Below, piece after piece: positions 47,409 through 54,956 of a DNA stretch of 58,599 nt. Every line of letters starts with the position of its first letter. Positions within the stretch are counted from its first letter, which is position 1. The DNA is from an uncultured Clostridia bacterium. GTDB taxonomy: Bacteria; Bacillota; Clostridia; Christensenellales; UBA1242. The notes under the pieces are model-generated. The model ran no database searches, was not told the DNA's origin, and worked only from the letters and a program-made list of their open reading frames with translations. The translations under genes were made by a program, and so were the position numbers. The stretch lies in assembly GCA_944348085.1 (NCBI GenBank), contig CALVMU010000006.1, forward strand, positions 1 through 58,599, in the 5' to 3' direction.

Positions 47409-48498
47409 CGTCATCCTCCTCTGGAAATAATTCGTTCAAACGATCTTTCAATTCATTTTTTTGTGTTTCTTTTATCTTATTCCTTCTTTCCTCTTCCTTC
47501 TTATATTGTTTATATTTCTCCTGCTTTTGTTTATATTTTTCCTGCTTTTGTTTATATTTTTCCTGCTTATCATGTAGTGTTGCTTTTACATGCTCCATTT
47601 TTTGCACAATGGCATTATATTGCGTTTTATTTTCTACATCAATTTTTTCAATCTCTGCTTCAAATTGTTGATAAATCGCTTTTTTAAGTTTTAAAACAAA
47701 AGCTTCTGAAAATTTCTCTACTGGGAAAAGATCAATCGTCATAGGTGATTTTTTGACAAGATCAAGATAATATTCGTCAGGTTTTATTTCTTCTGTCTCT
47801 ACCTCTATCCAACGACCTTTATTAAAGAACTCAATAGCTTCTTTTACACGATCTTTAACGCTAGCTGATACAATTATTTCTTGTAAACCTTTGCAATTAT
47901 AAAATGCAAAATCTCCTATCTTGGTCACACTGTCTGGAATTGTGATTGAAGTTAATCCTCTGCAATATTCAAATGCATCATATCCTATCCGTGTCACACT
48001 AGATGGAATTGTGATTGAAGTTAATCCTCTGCAACCAACAAATGCCCAATCTCCTATCTTGGTCACACTGTCTGGAATTGTGATTGAAGTTAAGCTTGTG
48101 CAATCTTCAAATGCCCTATTTCTTATCTCTGTTACACTGTTTGGGATGGTTATTGAAGTTAAACCTGTGCAATAATAAAATGCCTCATATCCTATCTCTG
48201 TTACACTGTTTGGGATGGTTATTGAAGTTAAACCTGTGCAAAAAGAAAATGCCCTATCTCCTATCTTGGTCACACTGTCTGGGATGGTTATTGAGGTTAA
48301 GCCTATGCAACCAATAAATGCCCTATCTCCTATCTTGGTCACACTAGATGGAATTGTGATTGAAGTTAATCCTCTGCAATAATCAAATGCTTTATCTCCT
48401 ATCTCTGTTACCCCTTTCCAAAATGCTTCCGGATTTTTTTTAAGCTTTTTTAAATTTCTTTCAGTTACATTTGTTAAAATTCCTTCCCGCTTTCTCAT
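47392..48498 (-). CDS. BspA-like leucine-rich repeat protein with coiled-coil tail
   Basis: A 368-aa protein. Residues about 25-210 are eight or so 23-residue TpLRR/BspA repeats ([20 protein letters not shown] type). The C-terminal half has a segment [20 protein letters not shown], shared with the WG protein at 50718, then a coiled coil with a 21-bp tandem repeat (KQEKYKQ, three copies) and an acidic end. There is no signal peptide, so unlike most BspA proteins it should be cytoplasmic. Start ATG 48498 is chosen for its GAGGAGGGG site. Transcription comes from a promoter with a G8 tract (48561-48587), suggesting phase variation. Confidence 0.85.
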   Translation of the reverse strand: MRKREGILTNVTERNLKKLKKNPEAFWKGVTEIGDKAFDYCRGLTSITIPSSVTKIGDRAFIGCIGLTSITIPDSVTKIGDRAFSFCTGLTSITIPNSVTEIGYEAFYYCTGLTSITIPNSVTEIRNRAFEDCTSLTSITIPDSVTKIGDWAFVGCRGLTSITIPSSVTRIGYDAFEYCRGLTSITIPDSVTKIGDFAFYNCKGLQEIIVSASVKDRVKEAIEFFNKGRWIEVETEEIKPDEYYLDLVKKSPMTIDLFPVEKFSEAFVLKLKKAIYQQFEAEIEKIDVENKTQYNAIVQKMEHVKATLHDKQEKYKQKQEKYKQKQEKYKQYKKEEERRNKIKETQKNELKDRLNELFPEEDDDGKDE

Positions 48499-48513
48499 TT
48501 CCCCTCCTCTTGT

Positions 48514-48539
48514 GGAAAAGTTTTGTGGAAAACTTTTCC
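48514..48539 (-). promoter_or_regulatory. Stem-loop in the LRR-gene 5' leader
   Basis: A perfect 11-bp inverted repeat (GGAAAAGTTTT with AAAACTTTTCC, 4-nt loop) lies 15 nt or so before the ribosome site. It could act in mRNA stability or as a protein-binding operator. Confidence 0.6.
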
Positions 48540-48560
48540 CTTGCAATCAATGATACTTCT

Positions 48561-48587
48561 ATTATACCCCCCCCGCAATTTTGTCAA
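48561..48587 (-). promoter_or_regulatory. Likely phase-variable promoter of the LRR gene (G8 in the spacer)
   Basis: On the minus strand a perfect TTGACA (48582-48587) and a perfect TATAAT (48561-48566) are separated by only 15 nt, of which 8 are a run of G (48567-48574). Gain or loss of G by slippage would move the spacing through 16 and 17 nt, the optimum, and so switch transcription. It is the only long G/C homopolymer I noticed in the window. Confidence 0.75.
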
Positions 48588-48621
48588 GACTTAATCCAAA
48601 ATTAGTTACAAAAACTTTTTT

Positions 48622-48645
48622 AAAGTGCTTTTTGAAAAGCACTTT
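48622..48645. repeat. Perfect inverted repeat, 11-bp arms
   Basis: AAAGTGCTTTT and its complement with a 2-nt loop lie between the LRR promoter and the terminator of the neighbouring gene. No T-run follows, so it may be an operator. Confidence 0.45.
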
Positions 48646-48666
48646 TGTGGATAACTTTTTGTGCAT

Positions 48667-48695
48667 AAAAAAAGACCGCTTTTGCAGTCTTTTTG
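48667..48695 (-). terminator. Terminator of the XRE operon
   Basis: The minus strand has GACTGC with GCGGTC and a T7 run, about 10 nt beyond the stop of the gene at 48707. Confidence 0.7.
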
Positions 48696-48706
48696 ATTTT
48701 ATGTGA

Positions 48707-49450
48707 TTAGTATGTGATGTCAAAGCGGTCTACATCAAACTGATACAAATATTTTTTTATTTCTCCGATTGGCGCTCCATTTTCAAATCGAATTGGAAAG
48801 TAAGTATCAAAAAACTCTAGATCAATTTTGTTGGCGTTGGAGCGGAATGCTTTTTCGTCGCTGATGTCTATCACAAAATAGATATGTCTTGAAGCAGCTT
48901 GAGTCAAAACTTTTATAAACCTGCTCAAATCAAGTCCAAGTTTGTCAAATTGGAAAATAAAAATGATTATATTGTTGCTTGCGGTGTTTGGATTTGTTCT
49001 TTTTTCGATAAGGTTTTCTAAAAATTGCATAACATTATCTTGAACTTTGGTCACAAAAGGCTGATAATAATTTTCAACTTGACCATTTTCAGAGATATGA
49101 TAGTCCTTAAATGCTTTTTTATCAATTTTATATGATGAATAGTTGATAAAAGCCAAAGAAGGTTTGTCTGTCATTTTGTCTATAACTTGTTTATATCTAA
49201 ACAAATATTGCGCTATATTGCCTTGCAAACCTATTGCATTTCGGTCTTCGTGACTAGCTTGTGGGTCACTGCCAAACAAAATGTTATACATGCGCCTATA
49301 CTTATCGCCAAACAAAAAGTATTTTGCGATTTTGACTTCTTTTTTTGCCTTATCATATTCTGGCGCTGAAAACTTTAAAACAAATCCACAATTTTTGTCA
49401 AGATTTGGAATCTCGTTTTCTGTGATTTTTACAAAATTAAACTCAGCCAT
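48707..49450 (-). CDS. Hypothetical protein in the XRE operon, 247 aa
   Basis: A soluble alpha/beta protein with no signal peptide. The segment NNIIIFIFQFDKLGLDLSRF followed by TQAASRHIYFVIDISDEKAF resembles the core strands of a P-loop-like or Rossmann fold, but no Walker A motif is present. I cannot name a family. It starts 8 bp after the XRE gene with a TAGGAG site, so both are one operon. Together with the flanking LRR and WG genes it forms an uncharacterised cluster. Confidence 0.7.
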   Translation of the reverse strand: MAEFNFVKITENEIPNLDKNCGFVLKFSAPEYDKAKKEVKIAKYFLFGDKYRRMYNILFGSDPQASHEDRNAIGLQGNIAQYLFRYKQVIDKMTDKPSLAFINYSSYKIDKKAFKDYHISENGQVENYYQPFVTKVQDNVMQFLENLIEKRTNPNTASNNIIIFIFQFDKLGLDLSRFIKVLTQAASRHIYFVIDISDEKAFRSNANKIDLEFFDTYFPIRFENGAPIGEIKKYLYQFDVDRFDITY

Positions 49451-49458
49451 ATTCTCTC

Positions 49459-50487
49459 CTAAATCAATGAAACTGCTTTATACAATTTCAAAATTTCTTT
49501 TTTCAAATATTCTCTGCTTAATTTGTTTTTTCGCCAATTGAAATTTTCTTCAGGCAAAGCTTCCTCTTCACTGATAGCTCCGCCCTCAGCCTTGACTTTT
49601 TTGGCGATATCTGTCAGCGTTTGCAGAGCAAAATTTATTGCAACTTCTGAATTTTTGTTTTTATCTGCAAAGTCTTTGCTTGTGATATGGTTTACTATTT
49701 TCAAATAATTTTCTTTCAATTTGAAAACATCTCTTGGAACAAACAATAAAATTGATGTTCCATATTTATCAATCAGCTCAAGCGTTTTCTCAATTGTGAT
49801 GGCTTCTTTTATGAAAAGTCCATCCCCAGTTTTCTCAAGAGAATAAGGCAAAATTTTTCCGTTTTTATATAGAAGACGCAATTCTTTTACCTCATGTTTT
49901 GCATCATCTGCATAATTTCTGCCAACATAAAGGCCTAAATTGAAATTTGAGTTTGCAGGATAAATATCATCAAAACCCACACTTCTTTTGTTGCCTTCTT
50001 CATCAATTAAATACATTTTTTTGTCTTTTTTGCATTCAACTGGCACAACCTCATTTTCAAAACTCATTTTATAGACAAAGTTGTAGTCAGCAAATTCTTT
50101 AACATTCCCTCTGTTGTCAACAAGAGCATTATATCCGTCATTTTTGCTGACAATGTGCTTGCCACAAGGTGAAAGATAAATGGAATCATAGATATGTTGC
50201 GTTAAATACACCCCTTGTTTTGCATCAAAAATTGCCAATTTATGATTTCTTGCAGAAACAATCAAATCGCTTGTGTTGCTCTCTTCTTCACCTTTTTCAA
50301 CAAAATAGTCTAATGAAATGTGAAACTCTTTGCTAAGCCTTGCCAAAAACTCTATGTCAGGAGTTCTCAATCCATTTTCATAGTTGCTTACAGTTTTTTC
50401 TGAAATGAAAAATCTTTTTGCAAATTGTTTTTGTGTCAGATGATGATTTTTTCGAATTTCTTTGATAACTCTTTGAACATTGTTCAT
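49459..50487 (-). CDS. XRE-family regulator with C-terminal sensor domain
   Basis: A 342-aa regulator. The helix-turn-helix is at residues 5-60 (RKNHHLTQKQFAKRFFISEK, then TVSNYENGLRTPDIEFLARL). The remainder (about 75-240) has short beta-repeat units resembling WG repeats (GVYLTQHIYDSIYLSPCGKH, GYNALVDNRGNVKEFADYNF, KKMYLIDEEGNKRSVGFDDI), and the C-terminus is helical. This suggests a sensor that controls its own cluster, whose products include a WG-repeat protein. It starts with an AAAGGAG site and a TATAAT box about 20 nt further upstream. Confidence 0.8.
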   Translation of the reverse strand: MNNVQRVIKEIRKNHHLTQKQFAKRFFISEKTVSNYENGLRTPDIEFLARLSKEFHISLDYFVEKGEEESNTSDLIVSARNHKLAIFDAKQGVYLTQHIYDSIYLSPCGKHIVSKNDGYNALVDNRGNVKEFADYNFVYKMSFENEVVPVECKKDKKMYLIDEEGNKRSVGFDDIYPANSNFNLGLYVGRNYADDAKHEVKELRLLYKNGKILPYSLEKTGDGLFIKEAITIEKTLELIDKYGTSILLFVPRDVFKLKENYLKIVNHITSKDFADKNKNSEVAINFALQTLTDIAKKVKAEGGAISEEEALPEENFNWRKNKLSREYLKKEILKLYKAVSLI

Positions 50488-50614
50488 TTTTCCTCTCCTT
50501 TACAATCAAATTATAGCACGATATGACAGTAAAAAAAGACTGATTTTGCAAAATAAATTCTACACTTTGTTCTGATTTTATATATAAAATAATAAGTTTT
50601 ATAGATTTTGATAA

Positions 50615-50637
50615 ATAAAAAAGCAGAGCTCTCTGCC
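50615..50637 (-). terminator. Terminator downstream of the WG-repeat gene
   Basis: A stem GCAGAG/CTCTGC with a 2-nt loop is followed on the minus strand by T6. Confidence 0.7.
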
Positions 50638-50717
50638 TTGCTAATTATTTTTGTTTTTTCACCGCTAAAATACAGGTCGCTGGACTTTAAACTTTGTTAT
50701 AACTTTTTATTTTTACA

Positions 50718-51623
50718 TTACTCAGGCTTTTCGTCATCATCATTATTCTCGTCATCATTGTTGTCGCCATTGTTTTCGTTTTTCTTTTTGTTTTCATCTT
50801 TTGAAGGGTGAAACATATCTCTAAGTTTTTTGAGCCCTTCTTCTTTTCTCTTCTTTTGGTCACCAAACTGCATTCTTTTGTTTTTTATACTTTTGACAAC
50901 TTCATCAATCTGTTGCTGCAATTGTTTGAATGCCTCCAAGTCGCCGTTTTCACGCAACTGCTCAACCAAGTCCTCAAAATGTCTACGCAAAAAGAATATA
51001 AGGCCATTTACAAATTCATCAGAAAATATTTCAACAGGAAATTGTTTAATTCTGAAAGGATTTGCTAAAGCGATGTCGATATAATCTTGACCATTTTCAA
51101 AAATATCTAAATTTTTGTTTAGCCCGAACACTGACATGCCGTTTTGCACCAAATACTTGCCGTTTTCCATAACTTTTATATTGTCATAGCCTTCGCCTTG
51201 AATATTGAAGTTTTTGTCAACAAAAAACCATTTGTCATCTTTTTTTACTCTAGCATAGCCATTACTAAAATCATAAGCTTCTTCAAATCCTTCGCCATAG
51301 ATTTTAAAGTCTTTGCCCAAAAAATAGTATCTATTATTCTTAACAACTACCGCAAAGCCTTCATGGAAATCATAAGCCCAATCAAATCCGTCTTCTTGAA
51401 AAACCAAACTTTTTTCTTCTGGCTGGTAGAAATCGTAAGGCACTCTGTGCGATTCGGCACAAAGAACAAAGTTTTTATCTACAAAAAACCACTTGCCGTT
51501 TTTGACAACTGCGGCATAGCCTTCGCTGAAAGGTCTGGCAAATTCATATCCTTCGCCATAACGCTTGCCATTGTCTGTTGTGTAATAATATTTTCCTTCA
51601 AATTCAGTAACTTTAAAATTCAT
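50718..51623 (-). CDS. WG-repeat protein with coiled-coil tail
   Basis: A 301-aa protein. The first 170 residues hold about five WG-type beta repeats (FSEGYAAVVKNGKWFFVDKN, FHEGFAVVVKNNRYYFLGKD, FSNGYARVKKDDKWFFVDKN). The C-terminal part begins DIALANPFRIKQFPVEIFSD and is homologous to the same part of the LRR protein at 47392; a coiled coil and an Asn/Asp/Glu-rich end follow. No signal peptide. The start at 51623 has an AAGGAGAGAG site. WG repeats are thought to mediate binding; the ligand is unknown. Confidence 0.85.
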   Translation of the reverse strand: MNFKVTEFEGKYYYTTDNGKRYGEGYEFARPFSEGYAAVVKNGKWFFVDKNFVLCAESHRVPYDFYQPEEKSLVFQEDGFDWAYDFHEGFAVVVKNNRYYFLGKDFKIYGEGFEEAYDFSNGYARVKKDDKWFFVDKNFNIQGEGYDNIKVMENGKYLVQNGMSVFGLNKNLDIFENGQDYIDIALANPFRIKQFPVEIFSDEFVNGLIFFLRRHFEDLVEQLRENGDLEAFKQLQQQIDEVVKSIKNKRMQFGDQKKRKEEGLKKLRDMFHPSKDENKKKNENNGDNNDDENNDDDEKPE

Positions 51624-51762
51624 ATCTCTCTCCTTTGAAAATATATGATTGAAATTTTTTTGCAATACTATTATTGCTGTTTTGCTTAGCTTTGTCAATA
51701 TGTCTGACTAAAAATTATAAACTTTTTAGCATTAAAAAGCCTTTTTTGACACATTTATCCAA

Positions 51763-51802
51763 TAAAAAACTGCCAAAGTAATTTGCTTTGACAGCTTTTT
51801 GA
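51763..51802 (-). terminator. Terminator of rplKA
   Basis: A stem CTG-CCAAAG with CTTTG-ACAG is followed by T6 on the minus strand, just beyond the rplA stop. Confidence 0.75.
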
Positions 51803-51811
51803 ATTTTTATT

Positions 51812-52492
51812 TTAAGCTGTGATTGTAACCTTGATGCCTGGGCTCATTGTTGAAGCGATTGCAACATTTTTGAAATAAACACCCTTTGCAGCAGCTGGTT
51901 TTGCTTTTGTAAGAGCTTCGATAACTGTGTTGAAGTTTTCGATAAGCTTTTCTTTTCCAAAGCTAACCTTTCCAATAATAACATGAACATTGTTGCCTTT
52001 GTCAAGTCTGTATTCAACTTTTCCGGCTTTAGCATCGTTGATAGCCTTTACAACGTCCATTGTAACAGTTCCGCTCTTTGGGTTTGGCATCAAACCTTTA
52101 GGTCCCAAAACTCTTGCAACTCTTCCGACAACGCCCATCATGTCAGGTGTTGTGATGCAGACGTCAAAATCAAGCCATCCGCCTTGAATTTTTGCAACAA
52201 TTTCTTCTGCGCCAACATAGTCCGCTCCAGCCTTTGCAGCTGCGTCAGCCTTGTCACCCTTTGCAATAACCAAAACTTTCAAGCTTTTGCCTGTTCCGTT
52301 TGGAAGAATGCAAGTGCCACGAACTTGTTGATCAGCGTTTCTTCCGTCAACGCCAAGTCTTACGTGAAGTTCAACAGTTTCGTCAAACTTAGCCTTTGGC
52401 AAGCTAAGAAGTGCGTCAAAAGCTCCGTTTACATCAAAAGATTTTTGCTTTACTGCTTTTGAAGCTTCAGCATATCTCTTTCCTACTTTCAT
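51812..52492 (-). CDS. rplA: 50S ribosomal protein L1
   Basis: A 226-aa L1, which binds 23S rRNA at the mobile stalk near the E site. Clear segments are [49 protein letters not shown] and [11 protein letters not shown]. It follows rplK by 11 bp and so is co-transcribed. In many bacteria L1 represses its own operon by binding the mRNA; no L1-type site was searched for in detail here. Confidence 0.98.
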   Translation of the reverse strand: MKVGKRYAEASKAVKQKSFDVNGAFDALLSLPKAKFDETVELHVRLGVDGRNADQQVRGTCILPNGTGKSLKVLVIAKGDKADAAAKAGADYVGAEEIVAKIQGGWLDFDVCITTPDMMGVVGRVARVLGPKGLMPNPKSGTVTMDVVKAINDAKAGKVEYRLDKGNNVHVIIGKVSFGKEKLIENFNTVIEALTKAKPAAAKGVYFKNVAIASTMSPGIKVTITA

Positions 52493-52503
52493 AATTGCCC
52501 TCC

Positions 52504-52932
52504 TTAGTCAACAACAGTAACGCCCATGCTTCTTGCGGCGCCTTCAATCATGCTCATTGCTGACTCGATTGTTGTGCAATTAAGGTCAGGCATTTTTGTT
52601 TCTGCAATTTGTCTGATTTGAGCTTTTGTGATTGTTCCGACTTTTGTTTTGTTTGGTGCTGCAGAACCTTTATCAAGACCAATAGCCTTTTTGATCAATA
52701 CGGCTGCTGGTGGTGTCTTAAGCACAAAACTGAATGACCTATCTGCATAGATAGTGATCACAACTGGAATAACAAGTCCAGCTTGAGAAGCGGTCTTCTC
52801 GTTAAATTCTTTGGTAAAACCAGCGATGTTGATACCGTGAGGTCCAAGTGTAGAACCAACTGGTGGTCCTGGTGTGGCTTTACCTGCAGGCAATTGGAGT
52901 TTAACCATTGCTGCAACTTTCTTTTCTGCCAT
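52504..52932 (-). CDS. rplK: 50S ribosomal protein L11
   Basis: A 142-aa L11, part of the GTPase-associated centre. [35 protein letters not shown] and the C-terminal rRNA-binding part ([20 protein letters not shown]) are typical. It heads rplKA, behind an AAGGAGG site, a structured leader (52950-52989) and a consensus promoter (53023-53051). Confidence 0.98.
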   Translation of the reverse strand: MAEKKVAAMVKLQLPAGKATPGPPVGSTLGPHGINIAGFTKEFNEKTASQAGLVIPVVITIYADRSFSFVLKTPPAAVLIKKAIGLDKGSAAPNKTKVGTITKAQIRQIAETKMPDLNCTTIESAMSMIEGAARSMGVTVVD

Positions 52933-52949
52933 TTTTCCTCCTTAATTTA

Positions 52950-52989
52950 TGTGGTGTAGATTGACGGGTTGCAGTTCCCATCTCCCACA
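52950..52989 (-). promoter_or_regulatory. Structured leader of rplK
   Basis: The minus strand begins TGTGGGAG and closes with ACCACA, enclosing the stem GATGGG/CCCGTC around a purine-rich loop AACTGCAA. GUGGGAG...ACCAC leaders precede rplK in many Firmicutes and are likely bound by a ribosomal protein. Confidence 0.6.
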
Positions 52990-53019
52990 AAAAAACGCTA
53001 AAACTTTTGTTTTAACGTT
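52989..53019 (-). terminator. Hairpin and T-run overlapping the rplKA start site
   Basis: AACG-TT-AAAAC pairs with GTTTT-AG-CGTT around an A-rich loop, followed by T7. The start site predicted from the promoter at 53023-53051 is about 53016, inside the first arm, so transcripts from this promoter lack the base of the stem while read-through from upstream has the full hairpin. Confidence 0.7.
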
Positions 53020-53022
53020 CTT

Positions 53023-53051
53023 ATTATACATATATAGCCTGCCCTTGTCAA
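53023..53051 (-). promoter_or_regulatory. rplKA promoter
   Basis: Perfect TTGACA and TATAAT boxes with a 17-nt spacer on the minus strand, starting 10 nt beyond the stop of the upstream gene. Confidence 0.85.
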
Positions 53052-53060
53052 GCATTTTTG

Positions 53061-53501
53061 CTATTTTTGTTCATCTTCTTTGTAAATTGTAGCATTCAGC
53101 AAAGTGCTATATAATTTTATAACTCTCTCTTCATCAACCTTTCTGCTTTCCAACATCTCAGCAGACATCAAATCTCCTTTTCGAGCATTTGTTGCGCCGT
53201 AATAGATTTTGTCTGTTTGAGGATTTGTGCAAATGATTTCCAAGGTGTTCTCATTTTCTCTAGTTGGATTCAGCAAATTAAGCACACAAACATCCTCCAT
53301 CCCATTAAGTTTTTTAAAAACTGAAACATAATATTTTCCAACATTATCATCGGTTACAAAAATATTATTCAGTCTTTGATAAATCATAAAAGCGTTTTGA
53401 TAAACATCCCCCACAGGTCCGTATTTTGATTGCAATAAAAACACAGCTACATCAGGTATAGCATCTTTATTGTATATATCACCCATTGTTAACTCAGACA
53501 T
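53061..53501 (-). CDS. Hypothetical protein between nusG and rplK
   Basis: A 146-aa soluble protein of unknown function with segments DIYNKDAIPDVAVFLLQSKY, YYVSVFKKLNGMEDVCVLNL and KIYYGATNARKGDLMSAEML. The start at 53501 (MSELTMGD) is chosen because AAGGAG is 6 nt upstream; an ATG two codons earlier is too close to the site. It follows nusG and probably belongs to the rpmG-secE-nusG transcript. It breaks the otherwise nearly universal nusG-rplK adjacency. Confidence 0.65.
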   Translation of the reverse strand: MSELTMGDIYNKDAIPDVAVFLLQSKYGPVGDVYQNAFMIYQRLNNIFVTDDNVGKYYVSVFKKLNGMEDVCVLNLLNPTRENENTLEIICTNPQTDKIYYGATNARKGDLMSAEMLESRKVDEERVIKLYSTLLNATIYKEDEQK

Positions 53502-53577
53502 AAACATCTCCTTAAATTTGATTATAACATAATTATATCGCTTATAACAAAAAAAGTCAATATTAAAATTGACTTTC

Positions 53578-54228
53578 TTATTTATTTGCTTTTCTAACCT
53601 GCGCAAATTCGAGTTCAACAGGAGTTTCTCTTCCAAACATTTCAAGAACGGCTGTAAGAGTTCCGTTTTCTGTGTTGACTTCAGAAACCTTGCCAACCAT
53701 GCCATTAAGAGCACCGTCAACAACTTCAATAGTGTCACCAACTTCAATGTCAACATCAACTTTGATTTTTTCAAGACGCATTTTGATGACTTCTTCGTCA
53801 GTTAAAGGAAGTGCTCTTCCTCCAGGTCCAGCAAAACCAGTGATGCCTCTTGTGATGGTCACATTGTGCCAAAGGTCGTCGCCATATTTCATTTTAACAA
53901 AGATGTAGCATGGCATAGACTTTCTTTGAACAAGTTTCTTTTTGCCATTTTTCTCTTCAACAACATCTTCCATAGGAATGACGATATCAAAAATTCTGTC
54001 TTGCAAATTGAACTTTTCAACAACAGTTTCAAGGTTTTTCTTTGCAACATTCTCATAGCCTGAGAAAGTGTGCAAAACATACCACTTTGCTGGAATATCT
54101 TCCACTGAAGTTTTCTCAGATTGAGCCTCTTTCGCCTCAGTTTGCTCTGTTTGCAAATTTTCTTCAGCTTTGATTTCGCCTTCTTGGTTGTCTAGAATTT
54201 GATTTTCTTGAATTTTGTTTTCTTCCAT
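53578..54228 (-). CDS. nusG: Transcription termination/antitermination factor NusG
   Basis: A 216-aa NusG. The NGN domain starts at about residue 47 (AKWYVLHTFSGYENVAKKNL) and includes PCYIFVKMKYGDDLWHNVTI and GITGFAGPGGRALPL; the KOW domain is in VGDTIEVVDGALNGMVGKVS. It binds RNA polymerase and promotes pausing or processivity. An acidic, low-complexity N-terminal extension of about 45 residues is unusual. It follows secE by 12 bp. Confidence 0.97.
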   Translation of the reverse strand: MEENKIQENQILDNQEGEIKAEENLQTEQTEAKEAQSEKTSVEDIPAKWYVLHTFSGYENVAKKNLETVVEKFNLQDRIFDIVIPMEDVVEEKNGKKKLVQRKSMPCYIFVKMKYGDDLWHNVTITRGITGFAGPGGRALPLTDEEVIKMRLEKIKVDVDIEVGDTIEVVDGALNGMVGKVSEVNTENGTLTAVLEMFGRETPVELEFAQVRKANK

Positions 54229-54240
54229 ATTTTAAACCCC

Positions 54241-54690
54241 TTATCTTCTAATAAAGTCTGTCAAAAATCCTAAAAGCATATCGATGCCAAAAATAACTAC
54301 AGCAAAAATGATAACAACTGCAAGAACTACACCTGTTTTCTTTACAACTTCACCAAAAGTTGGCCATGTGACTTTTTTAAGTTCAGAGATTGTTTCTTTT
54401 GTCTTTCTTTTTAATTTGCCTTTTTCCTTTGGCTTTTTGTTTTTTGCGTTTTTAGCATTTTTGTCTTTGGATTCTTTTTTGCTCTTGTCAGCAGTCTTGT
54501 TTTGCTCTTCTTTTTCAGCTTTAGCTGGCGCTTCTTTTGTTTCAGTCACCACAGCTTCGGCTTGGTCATTTTGAGCAGTTTCAGTTTGCTCTTCTGTTTG
54601 AGATGCCAAAACTTCGTCGCTAGTTTTTATGTCAGCGACAACTTTTACTGCTTTTGACTTGTTTTTTGACGACTTTTTCTTTTTAGACAT
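54241..54690 (-). CDS. secE: Preprotein translocase subunit SecE
   Basis: A 149-aa SecE, far longer than the usual 60 or so residues of Gram-positive SecE. The conserved part is the last 60 residues (KETISELKKVTWPTFGEVVK, then the membrane helix TGVVLAVVIIFAVVIFGIDM). The first 90 residues are Lys/Glu/Ala-rich and disordered. ATG 54690 is chosen for its GGGGGA site. It is the second gene of rpmG-secE-nusG. Confidence 0.95.
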   Translation of the reverse strand: MSKKKKSSKNKSKAVKVVADIKTSDEVLASQTEEQTETAQNDQAEAVVTETKEAPAKAEKEEQNKTADKSKKESKDKNAKNAKNKKPKEKGKLKRKTKETISELKKVTWPTFGEVVKKTGVVLAVVIIFAVVIFGIDMLLGFLTDFIRR

Positions 54691-54702
54691 AGAATCCCCC
54701 AA

Positions 54703-54864
54703 TTACTTTGTTTCTTTGTGAACAGTTCTTTTTCCACACTTTGGGCAGAATTTTTTGATTTCAATTCTTTCAGAATTTGCTGTTGTGTTTTTGCTTGTAG
54801 CATAGTTTCTTTCTTGACATTCTGTGCAAGCAAGTGTGATATTTTTGCGTTTTGGTGCTGCCAT
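54703..54864 (-). CDS. rpmG: 50S ribosomal protein L33
   Basis: A 53-aa L33 with the four zinc-binding cysteines kept (CTEC at 13-16 and CPKC at 40-43). The sequence runs [20 protein letters not shown] to [10 protein letters not shown]. An AGGAGAAGAATT site precedes the ATG and secE follows after 12 bp. Confidence 0.97.
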   Translation of the reverse strand: MAAPKRKNITLACTECQERNYATSKNTTANSERIEIKKFCPKCGKRTVHKETK

Positions 54865-54877
54865 AATTCTTCTCCTA

Positions 54878-54912
54878 ACAAAAAACTAACACCCCTTTCC
54901 AGGAAGTGCTAG
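54878..54912 (-). terminator. Hairpin and T-run overlapping the rpmG start site
   Basis: CTAGCACTTCC pairs with GGGGTGTTAG (several GT pairs) around 54886-54912, followed by T6. The promoter at 54917-54945 predicts a start at about 54910, inside the first arm. This repeats the arrangement seen at rplKA. Confidence 0.65.
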
Positions 54913-54916
54913 TAAG

Positions 54917-54945
54917 ATAATATCATAACAGAAATGTTTTGTCAA
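54917..54945 (-). promoter_or_regulatory. rpmG-secE-nusG promoter
   Basis: TTGACA and TATTAT with a 17-nt spacer on the minus strand. Confidence 0.8.
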
Positions 54946-54956
54946 CTAAAAAGTTG

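Noticed and set aside
48511..48654. Cluster of DnaA-box-like TGTGGAAAA and TGTGGATAA sequences, suggesting an origin
   Set aside because: Two of the three belong to the 11-bp inverted repeat in the LRR leader, and no dnaA, dnaN or AT-unwinding region accompanies them.
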